64,000 nt of DNA from Gilliamella apicola. Its GTDB lineage: Bacteria; Pseudomonadota; Gammaproteobacteria; Enterobacterales; Orbaceae. The DNA is taken from NCBI RefSeq assembly GCF_000599985.1, contig NZ_CP007445.1:248001-312000 (forward strand), written 5' to 3'. The notes under the pieces are model-generated. The model worked only from the letters and a program-made list of their open reading frames with translations. It was not told where the DNA came from and ran no database searches. Numbering within the stretch: the stretch's first letter is position 1; every line of letters begins with the position of its first letter. Both the position numbers and the translations under genes were made by a program. Of the stretch, positions 53,038 to 62,956 are shown in pieces.

Positions 53038-54120
53038 ATGCAAAAACTAAATAAAATCATTCTGTACTGTCGCTGTGGATTTGAAAAAGAATGTGCTGCA
53101 GAAATCACAGATAGAGCTGCACAATTAGAAATATTTGGTTTTGCCAAAGTTATAGAAAACAGTGGTTATGTCACTTTTGAATGTTACCAAGACGGCCAAG
53201 CTACGATATTGATGAAAAAGCTCTCTTTCCCTACCCTGATTTTTGCTAGACAGATGTTTGTATCAGGTGAATTATTGACTGATTTACCAGCCAATGATCG
53301 CATTACTCCAATAATTAATGCGTTATTTGGTCTGATAGATAACGCAGGTGATGTGCGTGTGGAAGTCGCTGATACCAATGAAGGTAAAGAATTAGCTGGA
53401 TTTTGTCGCAAATTTACCGTTCCACTTCGTCAAGCACTACGAAGCAAACGTATTTTATTAAAAGTTGAAAACCCAAAAAAACCTGTTATTCATCTATTTT
53501 TTACAAATAGCAATAGTTGTTATGTTGGTTATTCATTAAGTCAAAATAATTCACCTTTTTATATGGGGATCCCTAGATTAAAATTTCCAGCTGATGCACC
53601 AAGTCGTTCAACATTAAAATTAGAAGAAGCGTTCCATATTTTTATTCCTTATGAAGAATGGGATGAGCGCTTAAAAGGTGGTTTAAATGCGGTTGATTTA
53701 GGTGCTTGCCCTGGCGGTTGGACTTATCAACTAGTTAAAAGAAGTATGATGGTTTATGCTATTGATAATGGTCCAATGAATGACAAACTAATGGAAACAG
53801 GCCAAGTTAAACATTATCGTGAAGATGGCTTTAAATTTACACCTAAAAAGCATAATATTTATTGGTTAGTTTGTGATATGGTTGAAAAGCCAACCAAGGT
53901 GACACAATTAATAGCCAAATGGCTTATTAATGGTTGGTGTCGAGAAACCATTTTTAATCTTAAATTACCAATGAAAAAACGGTATGAAGAAGTAAAACAA
54001 AATATAAAATTACTCAATGATGAATTAAATAATAATCAAATCAATGTTCAAATTCAGGCCAAACAGCTTTATCATGATCGCGAAGAAATTACTGTTCATG
54101 TGCAACGAATTTGGGGATAG
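53038..54120 (+). CDS. rlmM: 23S rRNA C2498 2'-O-ribose methyltransferase
   Basis: A 360-residue SAM enzyme that modifies C2498 in the peptidyl-transferase centre. An N-terminal THUMP-like region (1-150) is followed by a Rossmann methyltransferase. SAM loop [15 protein letters not shown] near 221, acidic VYAIDNGPM near 240 and the catalytic KDKE-type residues in [19 protein letters not shown] and [10 protein letters not shown]. Matches E. coli RlmM in length and order. Confidence 0.93.
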   Translation: MQKLNKIILYCRCGFEKECAAEITDRAAQLEIFGFAKVIENSGYVTFECYQDGQATILMKKLSFPTLIFARQMFVSGELLTDLPANDRITPIINALFGLIDNAGDVRVEVADTNEGKELAGFCRKFTVPLRQALRSKRILLKVENPKKPVIHLFFTNSNSCYVGYSLSQNNSPFYMGIPRLKFPADAPSRSTLKLEEAFHIFIPYEEWDERLKGGLNAVDLGACPGGWTYQLVKRSMMVYAIDNGPMNDKLMETGQVKHYREDGFKFTPKKHNIYWLVCDMVEKPTKVTQLIAKWLINGWCRETIFNLKLPMKKRYEEVKQNIKLLNDELNNNQINVQIQAKQLYHDREEITVHVQRIWG

Positions 54121-54141
54121 CAAATAACAAGAGAGTAGGAT

Positions 54142-55977
54142 ATGAATTTAAAAAATTTCTTTTATATAATATCAATGTCTATATTATTGACATTTTTAAC
54201 TGGATGTCCGGGTAATCAATCACAACTTATTGATTATGATGGAAATAAAAGTTCAAGTTATTATCTATCTCAAGCCGATGAAAGTTCTGGAAATGTTAAA
54301 ACCAATTGGCAGTTATTAGCTATTCAAGCATTAATTAAAGAAAATAAAATTTCTCAAGCAAAAGTTTTATTATCTCAAATATCCTCTGATCTTAATGATG
54401 AGCAACAGAATGAAAAATTATTGTTGCAAGGTGAAATTGCTGTAAAATTAAAAAAACCATTTAATATAAAACAATTAACTACTGATGGGTTAACCAATTC
54501 ACAATTATACCGTTACTACTCTATCAAATTAAGTTTAGATGAAAAAAGTAAAGATATTAATGGGCAAGCTCATGATTATGTTGAATTAGAAAAATATACA
54601 CCAGGAAAACAGAAAAACCAGATATTAAATAATACATGGAAATTTTTTAATAAATTAAGTACCAAAAAGATTAATACGATTTTAGTTTATGAAGATGAAA
54701 TAACGTTACAAGGATGGATTAATTTAGTTGATGCTTATAAAAGTGATAATATTGAACTAAAAACTGACGAAGATGATACGCCTGAAATTATTGCAGATAA
54801 AGTACAAAAACAGAGTCAATTATTAAAACAGGCTATAAAAGATTGGTTACTACAATATCCAGATCATCCAGCAAAAAATATTATTTCTGTATTAACAGGT
54901 GAACAAGCATTAAATGTTGATGATGCTAATGCTAAAAAAGTGGCATTATTATTACCACTAACAGGATCATCACGTCTTTTTGGTGATACTATTCGACAAG
55001 GTTATTTTGATGCAATTAAATTTTTCCCACGAGAGCCACAACAAAATGTAGTTTTACTTGATACAACAAGTGCCGATATGGATGCTCTTATAAGGCAAGC
55101 TAAGGAGCAAAATGTTGAATTGATAGTTGGTCCTTTATTGAAAGATGAAGTGATTAATATTAAACAATTGGCACCTTCTTTACCTGTGTTAGCATTGAAT
55201 AAAGTGGATAATACTTCAGCTACATCAAATAAAATGTGTTATTTCGCATTATCACCAGAAGATGAAGCGCAAGATGCAGCAGATCATATTTATGCACAAA
55301 ACAAAGTAAAACCACTATTGCTGGTTCCGCAAAATGATCTCGGTCAGCGTGTAGCTCAAAGTTTTGCTAAAAAATGGTCAGAATTATCATCTAATGGCTC
55401 ACAAGCTTATGTACAATATTTTGGCAATAAAAGTACATTAAGCTCTGGTATGAATCGTAATGTAGGGATAAAGCTCACTGGAACTCCTATTTTAAATAAT
55501 TACATAGAAGATGAATCAGGCAATTTTGACGCTGTCTATATTTATGCTTCATACGATGAACTAACTCTTATAAAACCAATGATTGATATGGCAGCTGGCA
55601 GATCAGTCGGTAATTCATCCTCACTTATGATCTACACCAGTTCCAAAAGTCATGTGGCTAATGCTTCAGATGATTTTAATTATGATATGAATCATACTGA
55701 GTACGCTGAAATTCCAATGATTGTTAATTCTTCCGATCAAATGTTAGAAATCATCCCTAATAATATCAAGAAAAATTATTCGTTATTGCGTTTATATGCG
55801 ATGGGGATAGACGCTTGGAGACTAGCAAATCGCTTTAATCAAATGAACTCCTATCAAACAGACTTCTTAAATGGGATGACAGGTAAATTATCAACGACGG
55901 ATCAATGCGAAGTCACTCGAGCTCTATCTTGGCAACAATATATCCATGCATTATCCCAATCTAATTCAGAAGAATAA
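54142..55977 (+). CDS. lpoA: outer-membrane lipoprotein activator of PBP1a, LpoA
   Basis: 611 residues. A lipoprotein signal peptide with lipobox LTGC (Cys22) is followed by a helical repeat N-domain (30-250) and a periplasmic-binding-protein-like C-domain from about 268 (VALLLPLTGSSRLFGDTIRQGYFDA). The sequence after Cys is PGN, without Asp at +2, so sorting to the outer membrane is expected. LpoA reaches through the periplasm to stimulate the transpeptidase MrcA. Between the lengths of Haemophilus (about 575) and E. coli (678). First gene of lpoA-yraN-diaA. Confidence 0.9.
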   Translation: MNLKNFFYIISMSILLTFLTGCPGNQSQLIDYDGNKSSSYYLSQADESSGNVKTNWQLLAIQALIKENKISQAKVLLSQISSDLNDEQQNEKLLLQGEIAVKLKKPFNIKQLTTDGLTNSQLYRYYSIKLSLDEKSKDINGQAHDYVELEKYTPGKQKNQILNNTWKFFNKLSTKKINTILVYEDEITLQGWINLVDAYKSDNIELKTDEDDTPEIIADKVQKQSQLLKQAIKDWLLQYPDHPAKNIISVLTGEQALNVDDANAKKVALLLPLTGSSRLFGDTIRQGYFDAIKFFPREPQQNVVLLDTTSADMDALIRQAKEQNVELIVGPLLKDEVINIKQLAPSLPVLALNKVDNTSATSNKMCYFALSPEDEAQDAADHIYAQNKVKPLLLVPQNDLGQRVAQSFAKKWSELSSNGSQAYVQYFGNKSTLSSGMNRNVGIKLTGTPILNNYIEDESGNFDAVYIYASYDELTLIKPMIDMAAGRSVGNSSSLMIYTSSKSHVANASDDFNYDMNHTEYAEIPMIVNSSDQMLEIIPNNIKKNYSLLRLYAMGIDAWRLANRFNQMNSYQTDFLNGMTGKLSTTDQCEVTRALSWQQYIHALSQSNSEE

Positions 55978-56314
55978 CAAAAAAATTGGCAAGCATTATG
56001 AAGATATCGCTTGCCAATATTTACTAAAACAAGGGCTTTCATTCATTGCTCAAAATAGTCAATATCGTTTAGGTGAAATTGATTTGATTATGCGTGATAA
56101 ACAATGTCTAGTTTTTGTTGAAGTACGTTATCGAAAAAATGATAATTATGGAAATGCCGAAATGACAGTAACACTAAGTAAACAAAATAAAATTAAGCAA
56201 GCGGCACAACTATGGATGTTATCAGAAAATATGAATATTGATAATACAGAATTTAGATTTGATATTTTTGCTATTACGGGCAAAAACCAAAAATGGATTA
56301 TTAATGCGTTTTAA
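55946..56314 (+). CDS. yraN: YraN family (UPF0102) nuclease-fold protein
   Basis: 122 residues, with the restriction-endonuclease-like core GEIDLIMRDKQCLVFVEVRYRK (residues about 43-64: Glu, Asp and the E-x-K-type VEVRYRK). It begins 32 bases inside lpoA, so it is translationally coupled. Biological role not established in any species; a nuclease or Holliday-junction function has been suggested from the fold. Confidence 0.88.
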   Translation: MHYPNLIQKNNKKIGKHYEDIACQYLLKQGLSFIAQNSQYRLGEIDLIMRDKQCLVFVEVRYRKNDNYGNAEMTVTLSKQNKIKQAAQLWMLSENMNIDNTEFRFDIFAITGKNQKWIINAF

Positions 56315-56330
56315 TTTTTAGGTGAAAAAC

Positions 56331-56909
56331 GTGCAAGATTTAATAAAAAATTATTTTACTGAAAGTATTCAAACTCAAATTGTAATGGCTGAGTCTTTAG
56401 GGACATCAATTGAAAAAGCGGCAAGCATTATTGTTCAAGGTTTACTTAATGGTAATAAAATTATGAGCTGTGGTAATGGCTCATCTGCTGCAAATGTACA
56501 AAGTTTTACTTCTCGATTAATTACCAGTATCAATATAGAAAGACCCAGTATACCTGCTATAGCTTTGGTATCTGATAATGTATTATTAAGTGCAATTGCC
56601 AATCATGAAGAAATCTATGCTCGCCAAATACAAGCTTTAGGTCAGCGCGGTGATATTTTAATAGTGTTGACTTGCCAAGGTAACAGCCGTTCGATTATTC
56701 GTGCAGTTCAAGAAGCAGTGATCAAAGACATGAAAATTGTCGCTTTAACTGCCTTTGATGGTGGTGAAGTTATCGGTTTGCTTGGTCAAAATGATATTGA
56801 AATAAGAGTTCCATCTTATAAAAAAGTAATGGCATACGAAATGCATGCTATGATTTTAAATTGCTTATGCCAATTAATTGAAAATACTTTGTTTATTCAA
56901 CATGAATAA
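56331..56909 (+). CDS. diaA: DnaA initiator-associating protein DiaA
   Basis: A 192-residue SIS-domain protein that promotes DnaA assembly on oriC. Family stretches: CFTES-like YFTESIQTQIVMAESLG, LLNGNKIMSCGNGSSAANVQ near 40, RPSIPAIALVSDNVLLSAIAN near 68 and TAFDGGEVIGLLGQNDIEIRVPS near 140. GTG at 56331 aligns exactly with the E. coli start (MQERIKACFTES) and has AGGTGA just upstream; the GTG at 56322 has none. The dolP gene that usually follows is missing here. Confidence 0.88.
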   Translation: MQDLIKNYFTESIQTQIVMAESLGTSIEKAASIIVQGLLNGNKIMSCGNGSSAANVQSFTSRLITSINIERPSIPAIALVSDNVLLSAIANHEEIYARQIQALGQRGDILIVLTCQGNSRSIIRAVQEAVIKDMKIVALTAFDGGEVIGLLGQNDIEIRVPSYKKVMAYEMHAMILNCLCQLIENTLFIQHE

Positions 56910-57007
56910 GTTGAAATAAAAACAGTATAGTCCTGCATTAATAACGAATTTTATGCTATAATTACAAGCTATTTTGATGACCTAATTTAATAAGAGAACA
57001 TGGTGTT

Positions 57008-59698
57008 ATGACCGAACTAGCCAAAGAAATAACCCCCGTTAATATTGAAGATGAGCTAAAATCCTCTTATCTTGATTATGCAATGTCTGTCATTGTTGGG
57101 CGTGCTTTACCTGATGTACGCGATGGCTTAAAACCGGTCCATAGAAGGGTCCTTTTTGCCATGCATGAAGCAGGATACGATTGGAATAAACCTTATCGAA
57201 AATCTGCTCGTGTTGTTGGGGATGTTATTGGTAAATACCATCCACATGGTGACTCTGCTGTTTATGACACGATCGTGCGTATGGCACAGCCATTTTCGTT
57301 ACGTTATATGTTAGTTGATGGTCAAGGAAACTTTGGTTCTGTTGATGGTGACTCGGCTGCGGCAATGCGTTACACTGAAATACGTATGCAAAAGTTTGCG
57401 GGAGCGTTATTGACCGATCTTGATAAAGAAACGGTTGATTTCTCGCCAAACTATGACGGATCAGAAATGATTCCTGATGTATTGCCAACGCGTATTCCCA
57501 ATCTACTAATAAATGGCTCTTCAGGTATTGCGGTTGGTATGGCAACTAATATTCCTCCTCATAATCTGTCTGAAGTCATTAATGGTTGCCTTGCTTTTAT
57601 TGAAGATGAAAATATTTCAGTCGATGGTTTAATGGAACATATCCATGGTCCTGACTTTCCAACTGCTGCTTTAATTAATGGTCGAAAGGGTATTGAAAAT
57701 GCCTACCGAACAGGGCGTGGTATTATCTATATTCGTTCTAAAGCAACTATTGAAGTTGATGATCATAGTGGACGTGAAACAATTATTGTTAATGAAATTC
57801 CATATCAAGTTAACAAGAAAAAACTGATTGAGAAAATAGCAGAATTAGTTAAAGACAAAAAAGTTGAAGGTATCTCGGCATTACGCGATGAATCAGACAA
57901 AGATGGGATGCGTATTGTTATTGAAATTAAGCGAGATGCTGTCGGTGAGGTTGTATTAAATAACTTATTTTCATTAACTCAATTGCAAGTCTCATTTGGT
58001 ATCAATATGGTAGCCTTACATAAAGGGCAACCTAAACTTCTAAATTTACGTGATATGATTGAAGCATTTGTGCTTCATCGACGTGAAGTGGTAACTCGTA
58101 GAACTATCTATGAATTACGTAAAGCTCGCGAAAGAGCCCATGTATTAGAAGGGTTAGCTATTGCGCTTGCCAACATTGATCCTATTATTGAATTAATTCG
58201 CGCAGCCTCAACACCGGTTGAAGCTAAAAATAAATTATTATCTCAAGCTTGGCAGCTTGGTAATGTAGCAGCAATGCTCGAAAAAGCGGGTAACGATGCG
58301 GCTCGACCAGAAGATTTAGCGCCAGAATTTGGTATTCGCGATGGTTATTATTACCTATCAGAAGCACAAGCCCAGGCTATTTTAGATCTTCGTTTACATC
58401 GTTTAACGGGTCTAGAACATGAAAAGATTTTGGATGAGTATAAACAATTACTGATTCAAATTGGTGAGTTACTACATATTTTAGCAAGTCCAGAACGTTT
58501 AATGGAAGTGATTCGTGAAGAGCTTGAAGCGGTTCGTGATCAATTCCAAGATGCAAGAAGAACTGAAATTACAGCAAGCAGTGCTGATATTAATATTGAG
58601 GATCTTATTGCTCAAGAAGATGTTGTTGTAACTCTTTCACACCAAGGCTATGTAAAATATCAGCCTTTATCTGATTACGAAGCTCAACGTCGAGGTGGCA
58701 AAGGTAAATCTGCAACTAAAATCAAAGAAGAAGATTTTGTCGAAAAATTACTTGTAGCTAATACCCATGATACCATTCTTTGTTTCTCAAGCCGTGGTCG
58801 TTTATATTGGATGAAAGTTTATCAGCTCCCTGAAGCAAGTCGAGGTTCACGAGGTCGTCCAATTATTAATTTATTACCACTTGAAGCAGGTGAACGTATT
58901 ACTGCGATTCTACCAGTTCGAGAATTTGACGATGAACACTGTGTATTTATGGCAACAGCACAGGGTACCGTTAAGAAAACTTCATTAATTGAATTTAGTC
59001 GCCCAAGAACTGGTGGTATTATCGCAATTAATTTACGTGATGATGATGAGTTAATCGGCGTTGATCTAACAAGTAATGAAACGTCTGAAACTGTTGATGA
59101 TGAACTCAATGATGATGTAATTATTGATGAGACTGATAATGATGAAGAGGTCTCTCAAATCTCTAATACAGAAGATATTATGTTGTTCTCTGCTAATGGT
59201 AAAGTGGTTCGCTTCCCAGCCAATAAAGTTCGCAGCATGGGACGAACTGCGACAGGTGTACGAGGTATCAAATTAGAAGGCGATGATAAAGTTGTATCAC
59301 TGATTGTTCCACGAGGAGATGGCGCGATCTTAACCGCAACGCAAAACGGTTATGGTAAACGTACACAACAAGAGTTATACCCAACCAAATCACGAGCGAC
59401 AAAAGGTGTTATTTCGATCAAAGTGAGTGAAAGAAATGGTAAAGTCGTTGGTGCTGTTCAAGTTGATGAAACTGATCAAATCATGTTAATCACGGATGCA
59501 GGAACACTTGTACGTACACGTGTTTCTGAAGTAAGTATCGTCGGTCGAAATACACAAGGTGTTATGCTTATTCGTACAGCAGATAACGAAAAAGTTGTCG
59601 GATTACAGAGAATAGCTGAAACAGAGGATGAAGAAAATGAGTCCGATCTTTCTCAAGGAGAGGAAGGGCAGAATTTAGCTCTGGAGTCCGAAGAATAA
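57008..59698 (+). CDS. gyrA: DNA gyrase subunit A
   Basis: 896 residues. Breakage-reunion domain with catalytic Tyr122 ([10 protein letters not shown]) and the quinolone region 67-106, in which Ser83 and Asp87 are both the sensitive-type residues. The C-terminal DNA-wrapping domain has the GyrA box QRRGGKG near 563 and an acidic tail. A strongly acidic insertion (about 690-722, [18 protein letters not shown]) interrupts the C-terminal blades, as in some relatives. A TATAAT with an extended-minus-ten TG lies about 46 bases before the ATG. Confidence 0.96.
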   Translation: MTELAKEITPVNIEDELKSSYLDYAMSVIVGRALPDVRDGLKPVHRRVLFAMHEAGYDWNKPYRKSARVVGDVIGKYHPHGDSAVYDTIVRMAQPFSLRYMLVDGQGNFGSVDGDSAAAMRYTEIRMQKFAGALLTDLDKETVDFSPNYDGSEMIPDVLPTRIPNLLINGSSGIAVGMATNIPPHNLSEVINGCLAFIEDENISVDGLMEHIHGPDFPTAALINGRKGIENAYRTGRGIIYIRSKATIEVDDHSGRETIIVNEIPYQVNKKKLIEKIAELVKDKKVEGISALRDESDKDGMRIVIEIKRDAVGEVVLNNLFSLTQLQVSFGINMVALHKGQPKLLNLRDMIEAFVLHRREVVTRRTIYELRKARERAHVLEGLAIALANIDPIIELIRAASTPVEAKNKLLSQAWQLGNVAAMLEKAGNDAARPEDLAPEFGIRDGYYYLSEAQAQAILDLRLHRLTGLEHEKILDEYKQLLIQIGELLHILASPERLMEVIREELEAVRDQFQDARRTEITASSADINIEDLIAQEDVVVTLSHQGYVKYQPLSDYEAQRRGGKGKSATKIKEEDFVEKLLVANTHDTILCFSSRGRLYWMKVYQLPEASRGSRGRPIINLLPLEAGERITAILPVREFDDEHCVFMATAQGTVKKTSLIEFSRPRTGGIIAINLRDDDELIGVDLTSNETSETVDDELNDDVIIDETDNDEEVSQISNTEDIMLFSANGKVVRFPANKVRSMGRTATGVRGIKLEGDDKVVSLIVPRGDGAILTATQNGYGKRTQQELYPTKSRATKGVISIKVSERNGKVVGAVQVDETDQIMLITDAGTLVRTRVSEVSIVGRNTQGVMLIRTADNEKVVGLQRIAETEDEENESDLSQGEEGQNLALESEE

Positions 59699-59710
59699 TT
59701 TTTAATTATC

Positions 59711-59740
59711 AAAAAGGATTAGTTATAACTAATCCTTTTT
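59711..59740. terminator. gyrA terminator
   Basis: A perfect 30-base palindrome: AAAAAGGATTAGT pairs with ACTAATCCTTTTT around TATA. The T-run is part of the right arm. Confidence 0.85.
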
Positions 59741-59773
59741 CATTTATAAAACCCAGAAAAGGAATAGTATTAA

Positions 59774-61096
59774 ATGTCATTTTTAATAAAGAAAATCTTA
59801 ACAAATCTTGCGTGGCAAATTTTAATTGCTTTGATACTAGGTGTAGCGGTGGGCGCTTATTTATTTGAACTTTCTGTCCCAAGCCATCCTTTACATTCAT
59901 ATTATCAATTTTCGATAGTTAATATTTTTCAACCAGCCGGTGATATCTTTATTCGTTTAATTAAAATGATTGTATTACCTATTATACTCAGTACGCTAAC
60001 TTTAGGTATTGCAGGTATTGGTGGTTCAAAAAGATTAGGAACATTGGGTTTTAAAACAATTCTCTATTTTGAAATTATTACAACGATTGCTATCTTATTA
60101 GGGCTTTTCTGGGGAAATATTTTTGCGCCAGGAGCGGGAATTGATTCTGCAACCTTAGCAACTACTGATATCAGTAAGTATACTAAAGCCGCAGAAGAAT
60201 TGAGCGGAAAACCTCATGGCTTAATTGTTATGATATTAGATATGATCCCAGCTAATATCTTCAAAGCTATGACTGATGGCGCTGTTTTACCTGTTATCTT
60301 CTTCTGTGTCTTTTTTGGTTTAGGTCTAATGTCTTTACCAGACAAACAACGCGAACCATTTGTCTTTTTCTTAAAAGTTGTATCTGACACCATGTTTAAA
60401 GTAACTAATATGATTATGCGTTACGCACCAATTGGTGTTTTCGCACTGATTACTGTAACAGTTGCTAAATATGGATTTGCATCTCTTCTGCCATTGTTTA
60501 AATTAATTTTGACTGTTTATTCAGCGATGATTATTTTCACATTGGTGGTATTAGGAGGTGTATGTAAACTTTGTAAATTTAATATTTTTACCCTACTAAA
60601 AATATTGAAAGAAGAATTAGTGATAGCATTTTCAACCGCCAGTTCTGAAACTGCATTACCAAAAATTATTGAAAAGATGGAAGCATACGGTGCTCCAAAA
60701 GCGATCACAAGCTTTGTTATTCCAACCGGTTACTCATTCAATCTTGATGGTTCAACACTTTATCAAAGTATTACAGTTATCTTTTTGGCTCAGCTATTCA
60801 ATATAGATTTAACCATTTTAGATCAAATTATTATTGTTATAACATTGATGATTGCCTCTAAAGGTATAGCGGGTGTGCCAGGTGCTTCAATCCTTGTTTT
60901 ATCTGCAACCCTTGGAAGTGTAGGTATTCCACTTGAAGGTATTGGTTATATTATGGGTGTAGAACGTATTTTAGATATGGGTAGAACTGTTGTTAATGTT
61001 GTTGGTAATGCATTAGCAGCGATTGTTATTGCTCGTTGGGAACATGTTTTTGATGATAAAAAAGCAAAAGTCTACGAACAACAATATTTGAAATAA
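59774..61096 (+). CDS. gltP: proton/glutamate-aspartate symporter GltP type
   Basis: A 440-residue dicarboxylate/amino acid:cation symporter. LIKMIVLPIILSTL near 67, the serine-rich hairpin FSTASSETALPKI near 282, the NxDG motif FNLDGSTLYQS near 323 and MGVERILDMGRTVVNVVGNALA near 398. E. coli GltP is matched throughout, including DISKY and the KWEH-like RWEHVFDDKKAKVYE end. Uses H+ or Na+; the family member cannot be told from sequence alone. Confidence 0.9.
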   Translation: MSFLIKKILTNLAWQILIALILGVAVGAYLFELSVPSHPLHSYYQFSIVNIFQPAGDIFIRLIKMIVLPIILSTLTLGIAGIGGSKRLGTLGFKTILYFEIITTIAILLGLFWGNIFAPGAGIDSATLATTDISKYTKAAEELSGKPHGLIVMILDMIPANIFKAMTDGAVLPVIFFCVFFGLGLMSLPDKQREPFVFFLKVVSDTMFKVTNMIMRYAPIGVFALITVTVAKYGFASLLPLFKLILTVYSAMIIFTLVVLGGVCKLCKFNIFTLLKILKEELVIAFSTASSETALPKIIEKMEAYGAPKAITSFVIPTGYSFNLDGSTLYQSITVIFLAQLFNIDLTILDQIIIVITLMIASKGIAGVPGASILVLSATLGSVGIPLEGIGYIMGVERILDMGRTVVNVVGNALAAIVIARWEHVFDDKKAKVYEQQYLK

Positions 61097-61139
61097 TTCT
61101 GTTGTTAACTAATGCTGTGATTATTATATTATAAAATAA

Positions 61140-61168
61140 AAAACTACCTGTAATGACAGGTAGTTTTA
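61140..61168. terminator. bidirectional terminator
   Basis: A 12-base perfect stem AAAACTACCTGT / ACAGGTAGTTTT with an AATG loop. Flanking A's and T's allow function for both the gltP and VOC genes. Confidence 0.88.
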
Positions 61169-61202
61169 TAACTTGTTTTTTAATTACTTATTTTTATAAT
61201 TA

Positions 61203-61613
61203 TTAGAAATATTTTGTCATATCAAATTCAATTCTTTCTCCATCAGGACCACTAATAAGAAAAAAGCTTACTTCACAACGCTCCCTTTTCTCATAAATAG
61301 GCCCCTCATTGATCTCGTAACCAAGCTCTTTTATCTTATTAAGCATCCCGTCAATATCATTAACTTCTAGTGCAAAATGTTCAATACCATTGTGAGTTTG
61401 AGTTAAATCGGTATAAGTATTATCCGGTAATTGATACAGTTCCAATGTAAGCTTTGGGGAACTTAAAAATTCTACGTGCACTTCACCATTTTGAACTTTT
61501 TTGGAAAATTTTTCTGTAACTGTAAAACCTAACGTTTGATAAAAAGATGATGATTTATCAATGTCACTAACTTTTAAACCCAAATGGGCAATACCTGTAA
61601 TTAAATTATTCAT
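61203..61613 (-). CDS. VOC/glyoxalase-fold protein
   Basis: A 136-residue vicinal-oxygen-chelate protein, two beta-alpha-beta-beta-beta units. Metal-ligand candidates: His in GIAHLGLKVSDI near 8, Glu in LTLELYQLP near 57, His in GIEHFALEVNDI near 75 and Glu in DGERIEFDM near 130. All four ligands fit a metal-dependent lyase or epimerase. ATG 61613 lies right after the stop of the MFS gene, with GGTATC upstream; the longer frame is rejected. Last gene of the sugar operon, so its substrate is probably a sugar-derived compound. Confidence 0.75.
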   Translation of the reverse strand: MNNLITGIAHLGLKVSDIDKSSSFYQTLGFTVTEKFSKKVQNGEVHVEFLSSPKLTLELYQLPDNTYTDLTQTHNGIEHFALEVNDIDGMLNKIKELGYEINEGPIYEKRERCEVSFFLISGPDGERIEFDMTKYF

Positions 61614-61614
61614 A

Positions 61615-62916
61615 TTAGATACCTTTTTTCGAACAATAGTAACCATAAAATGCAACGTAGATAAAACAGCATAGAGGTGCGGTAAATGCTATTTGCATGT
61701 TTCCTTGATTTACATCAGAAATAATTCCCATAATTAGTGGAATAACTGCACCACCAATAATTGACATAACGACAATCGATCCTGCAGTTTGAGTATCTTT
61801 ACCCATTCCTTTAATTGTTAATCCGAAATTAGTTGGCCATCCAGGAGCCATACAAAAACTAATGGTAGTTAATGTTGCAATGGCGATGATCCCAGAGCTC
61901 ATTATTGCTATTGCTAACAAGATAACTGCCAGAATAGCAAAGATACTCAATAATTTAGCAGGACTTATTTTTTTCATTAAAAATGTAGATACAACTTTCC
62001 CTAATGCATAGAAAAGTAGAGAAATAAGTAACCAATAAGTAGCATTATGTTCAGATGTGCCCGTTTCAACTTGTTGGACAAAACGTATAGTAAAACTCCA
62101 GACACCAACTTGAGCACCGACATATAAAAATTGAGAAATGATACCTAAAGTAAAACGAGGAATAGCAAAAAGTCGTTTTAACGAATGGATTAAATTTTCA
62201 TTTTCTTGATTTTCAATCGAACTAGCCTTACATGCTGGAAATTTGACAAAAATAAATATCAATGCAATTAAAACTAATATTGAACCGATTATTAAATAGG
62301 GTGTAACTACTTGCCCAACCATTTGATGCCTTGCCGCATCTGCTGCGTCGGGTGTCATTTGCAATAATTCAGCATGGCTAGGATCATTTTTACCAAATAC
62401 TAATTGTTGACCGATTAGAACACCTAATATAACTCCAACGGAATTAAAAATTTGTGAGAAATTAATTCTTTGTGTTGATGTTTCTATGGGACCTAACAAG
62501 CTTGAATAGGTATTACAAGATGATTCAAGAAATGACAAACCACAAGCGATAATGCCTAAGCAACCAAGAAATGCATAATAGGTCATTGATGAGGCTGCTG
62601 GTATAAATAAAAAGCATCCAGTCGCATATAACATTAAACCAATAACAATTGCTAATTTGTAAGAAAATTTTTTAATTATAGCTGCCGCTGGTAATGCAAT
62701 AAAAAAGTATCCTAAAAAAAATACTGATTGAACTAAAGCAGTTTGTGTATCAGTGAGATCAAACCCTTTTTTAAACTGTGCAATTAAAATATCATTTAAA
62801 TTAACAGCCATTCCCCAGAGTGCAAATAAACAACATACTAGAATAAATTTTGCCCATGGCGTTTTTGTTAAATAAGCACTACTATCTAAAGTAGATGATT
62901 TATTAGTCGTATTCAT
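61615..62916 (-). CDS. sugar:proton symporter, FucP/FGHS family MFS
   Basis: A 433-residue, twelve-helix carrier. The first helix LFALWGMAVNLNDILIAQFKKGF (31-53) and QSVFFLGYFFIALPAAAIIKKFSYK are the FucP-group signature, with NSVGVILGVLIGQQLVFG near 155. Substrates in the family are L-fucose, galactose, glucose, deoxyribose (DeoP) and N-acetylglucosamine (NagP). The flanking PfkB kinase suggests a free sugar that is phosphorylated after uptake. Stop adjoins the VOC gene start. Confidence 0.8.
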   Translation of the reverse strand: MNTTNKSSTLDSSAYLTKTPWAKFILVCCLFALWGMAVNLNDILIAQFKKGFDLTDTQTALVQSVFFLGYFFIALPAAAIIKKFSYKLAIVIGLMLYATGCFLFIPAASSMTYYAFLGCLGIIACGLSFLESSCNTYSSLLGPIETSTQRINFSQIFNSVGVILGVLIGQQLVFGKNDPSHAELLQMTPDAADAARHQMVGQVVTPYLIIGSILVLIALIFIFVKFPACKASSIENQENENLIHSLKRLFAIPRFTLGIISQFLYVGAQVGVWSFTIRFVQQVETGTSEHNATYWLLISLLFYALGKVVSTFLMKKISPAKLLSIFAILAVILLAIAIMSSGIIAIATLTTISFCMAPGWPTNFGLTIKGMGKDTQTAGSIVVMSIIGGAVIPLIMGIISDVNQGNMQIAFTAPLCCFIYVAFYGYYCSKKGI

Positions 62917-62956
62917 AATAAAACCTTAATATCTAAAAATAATTAGTAATAATTTA

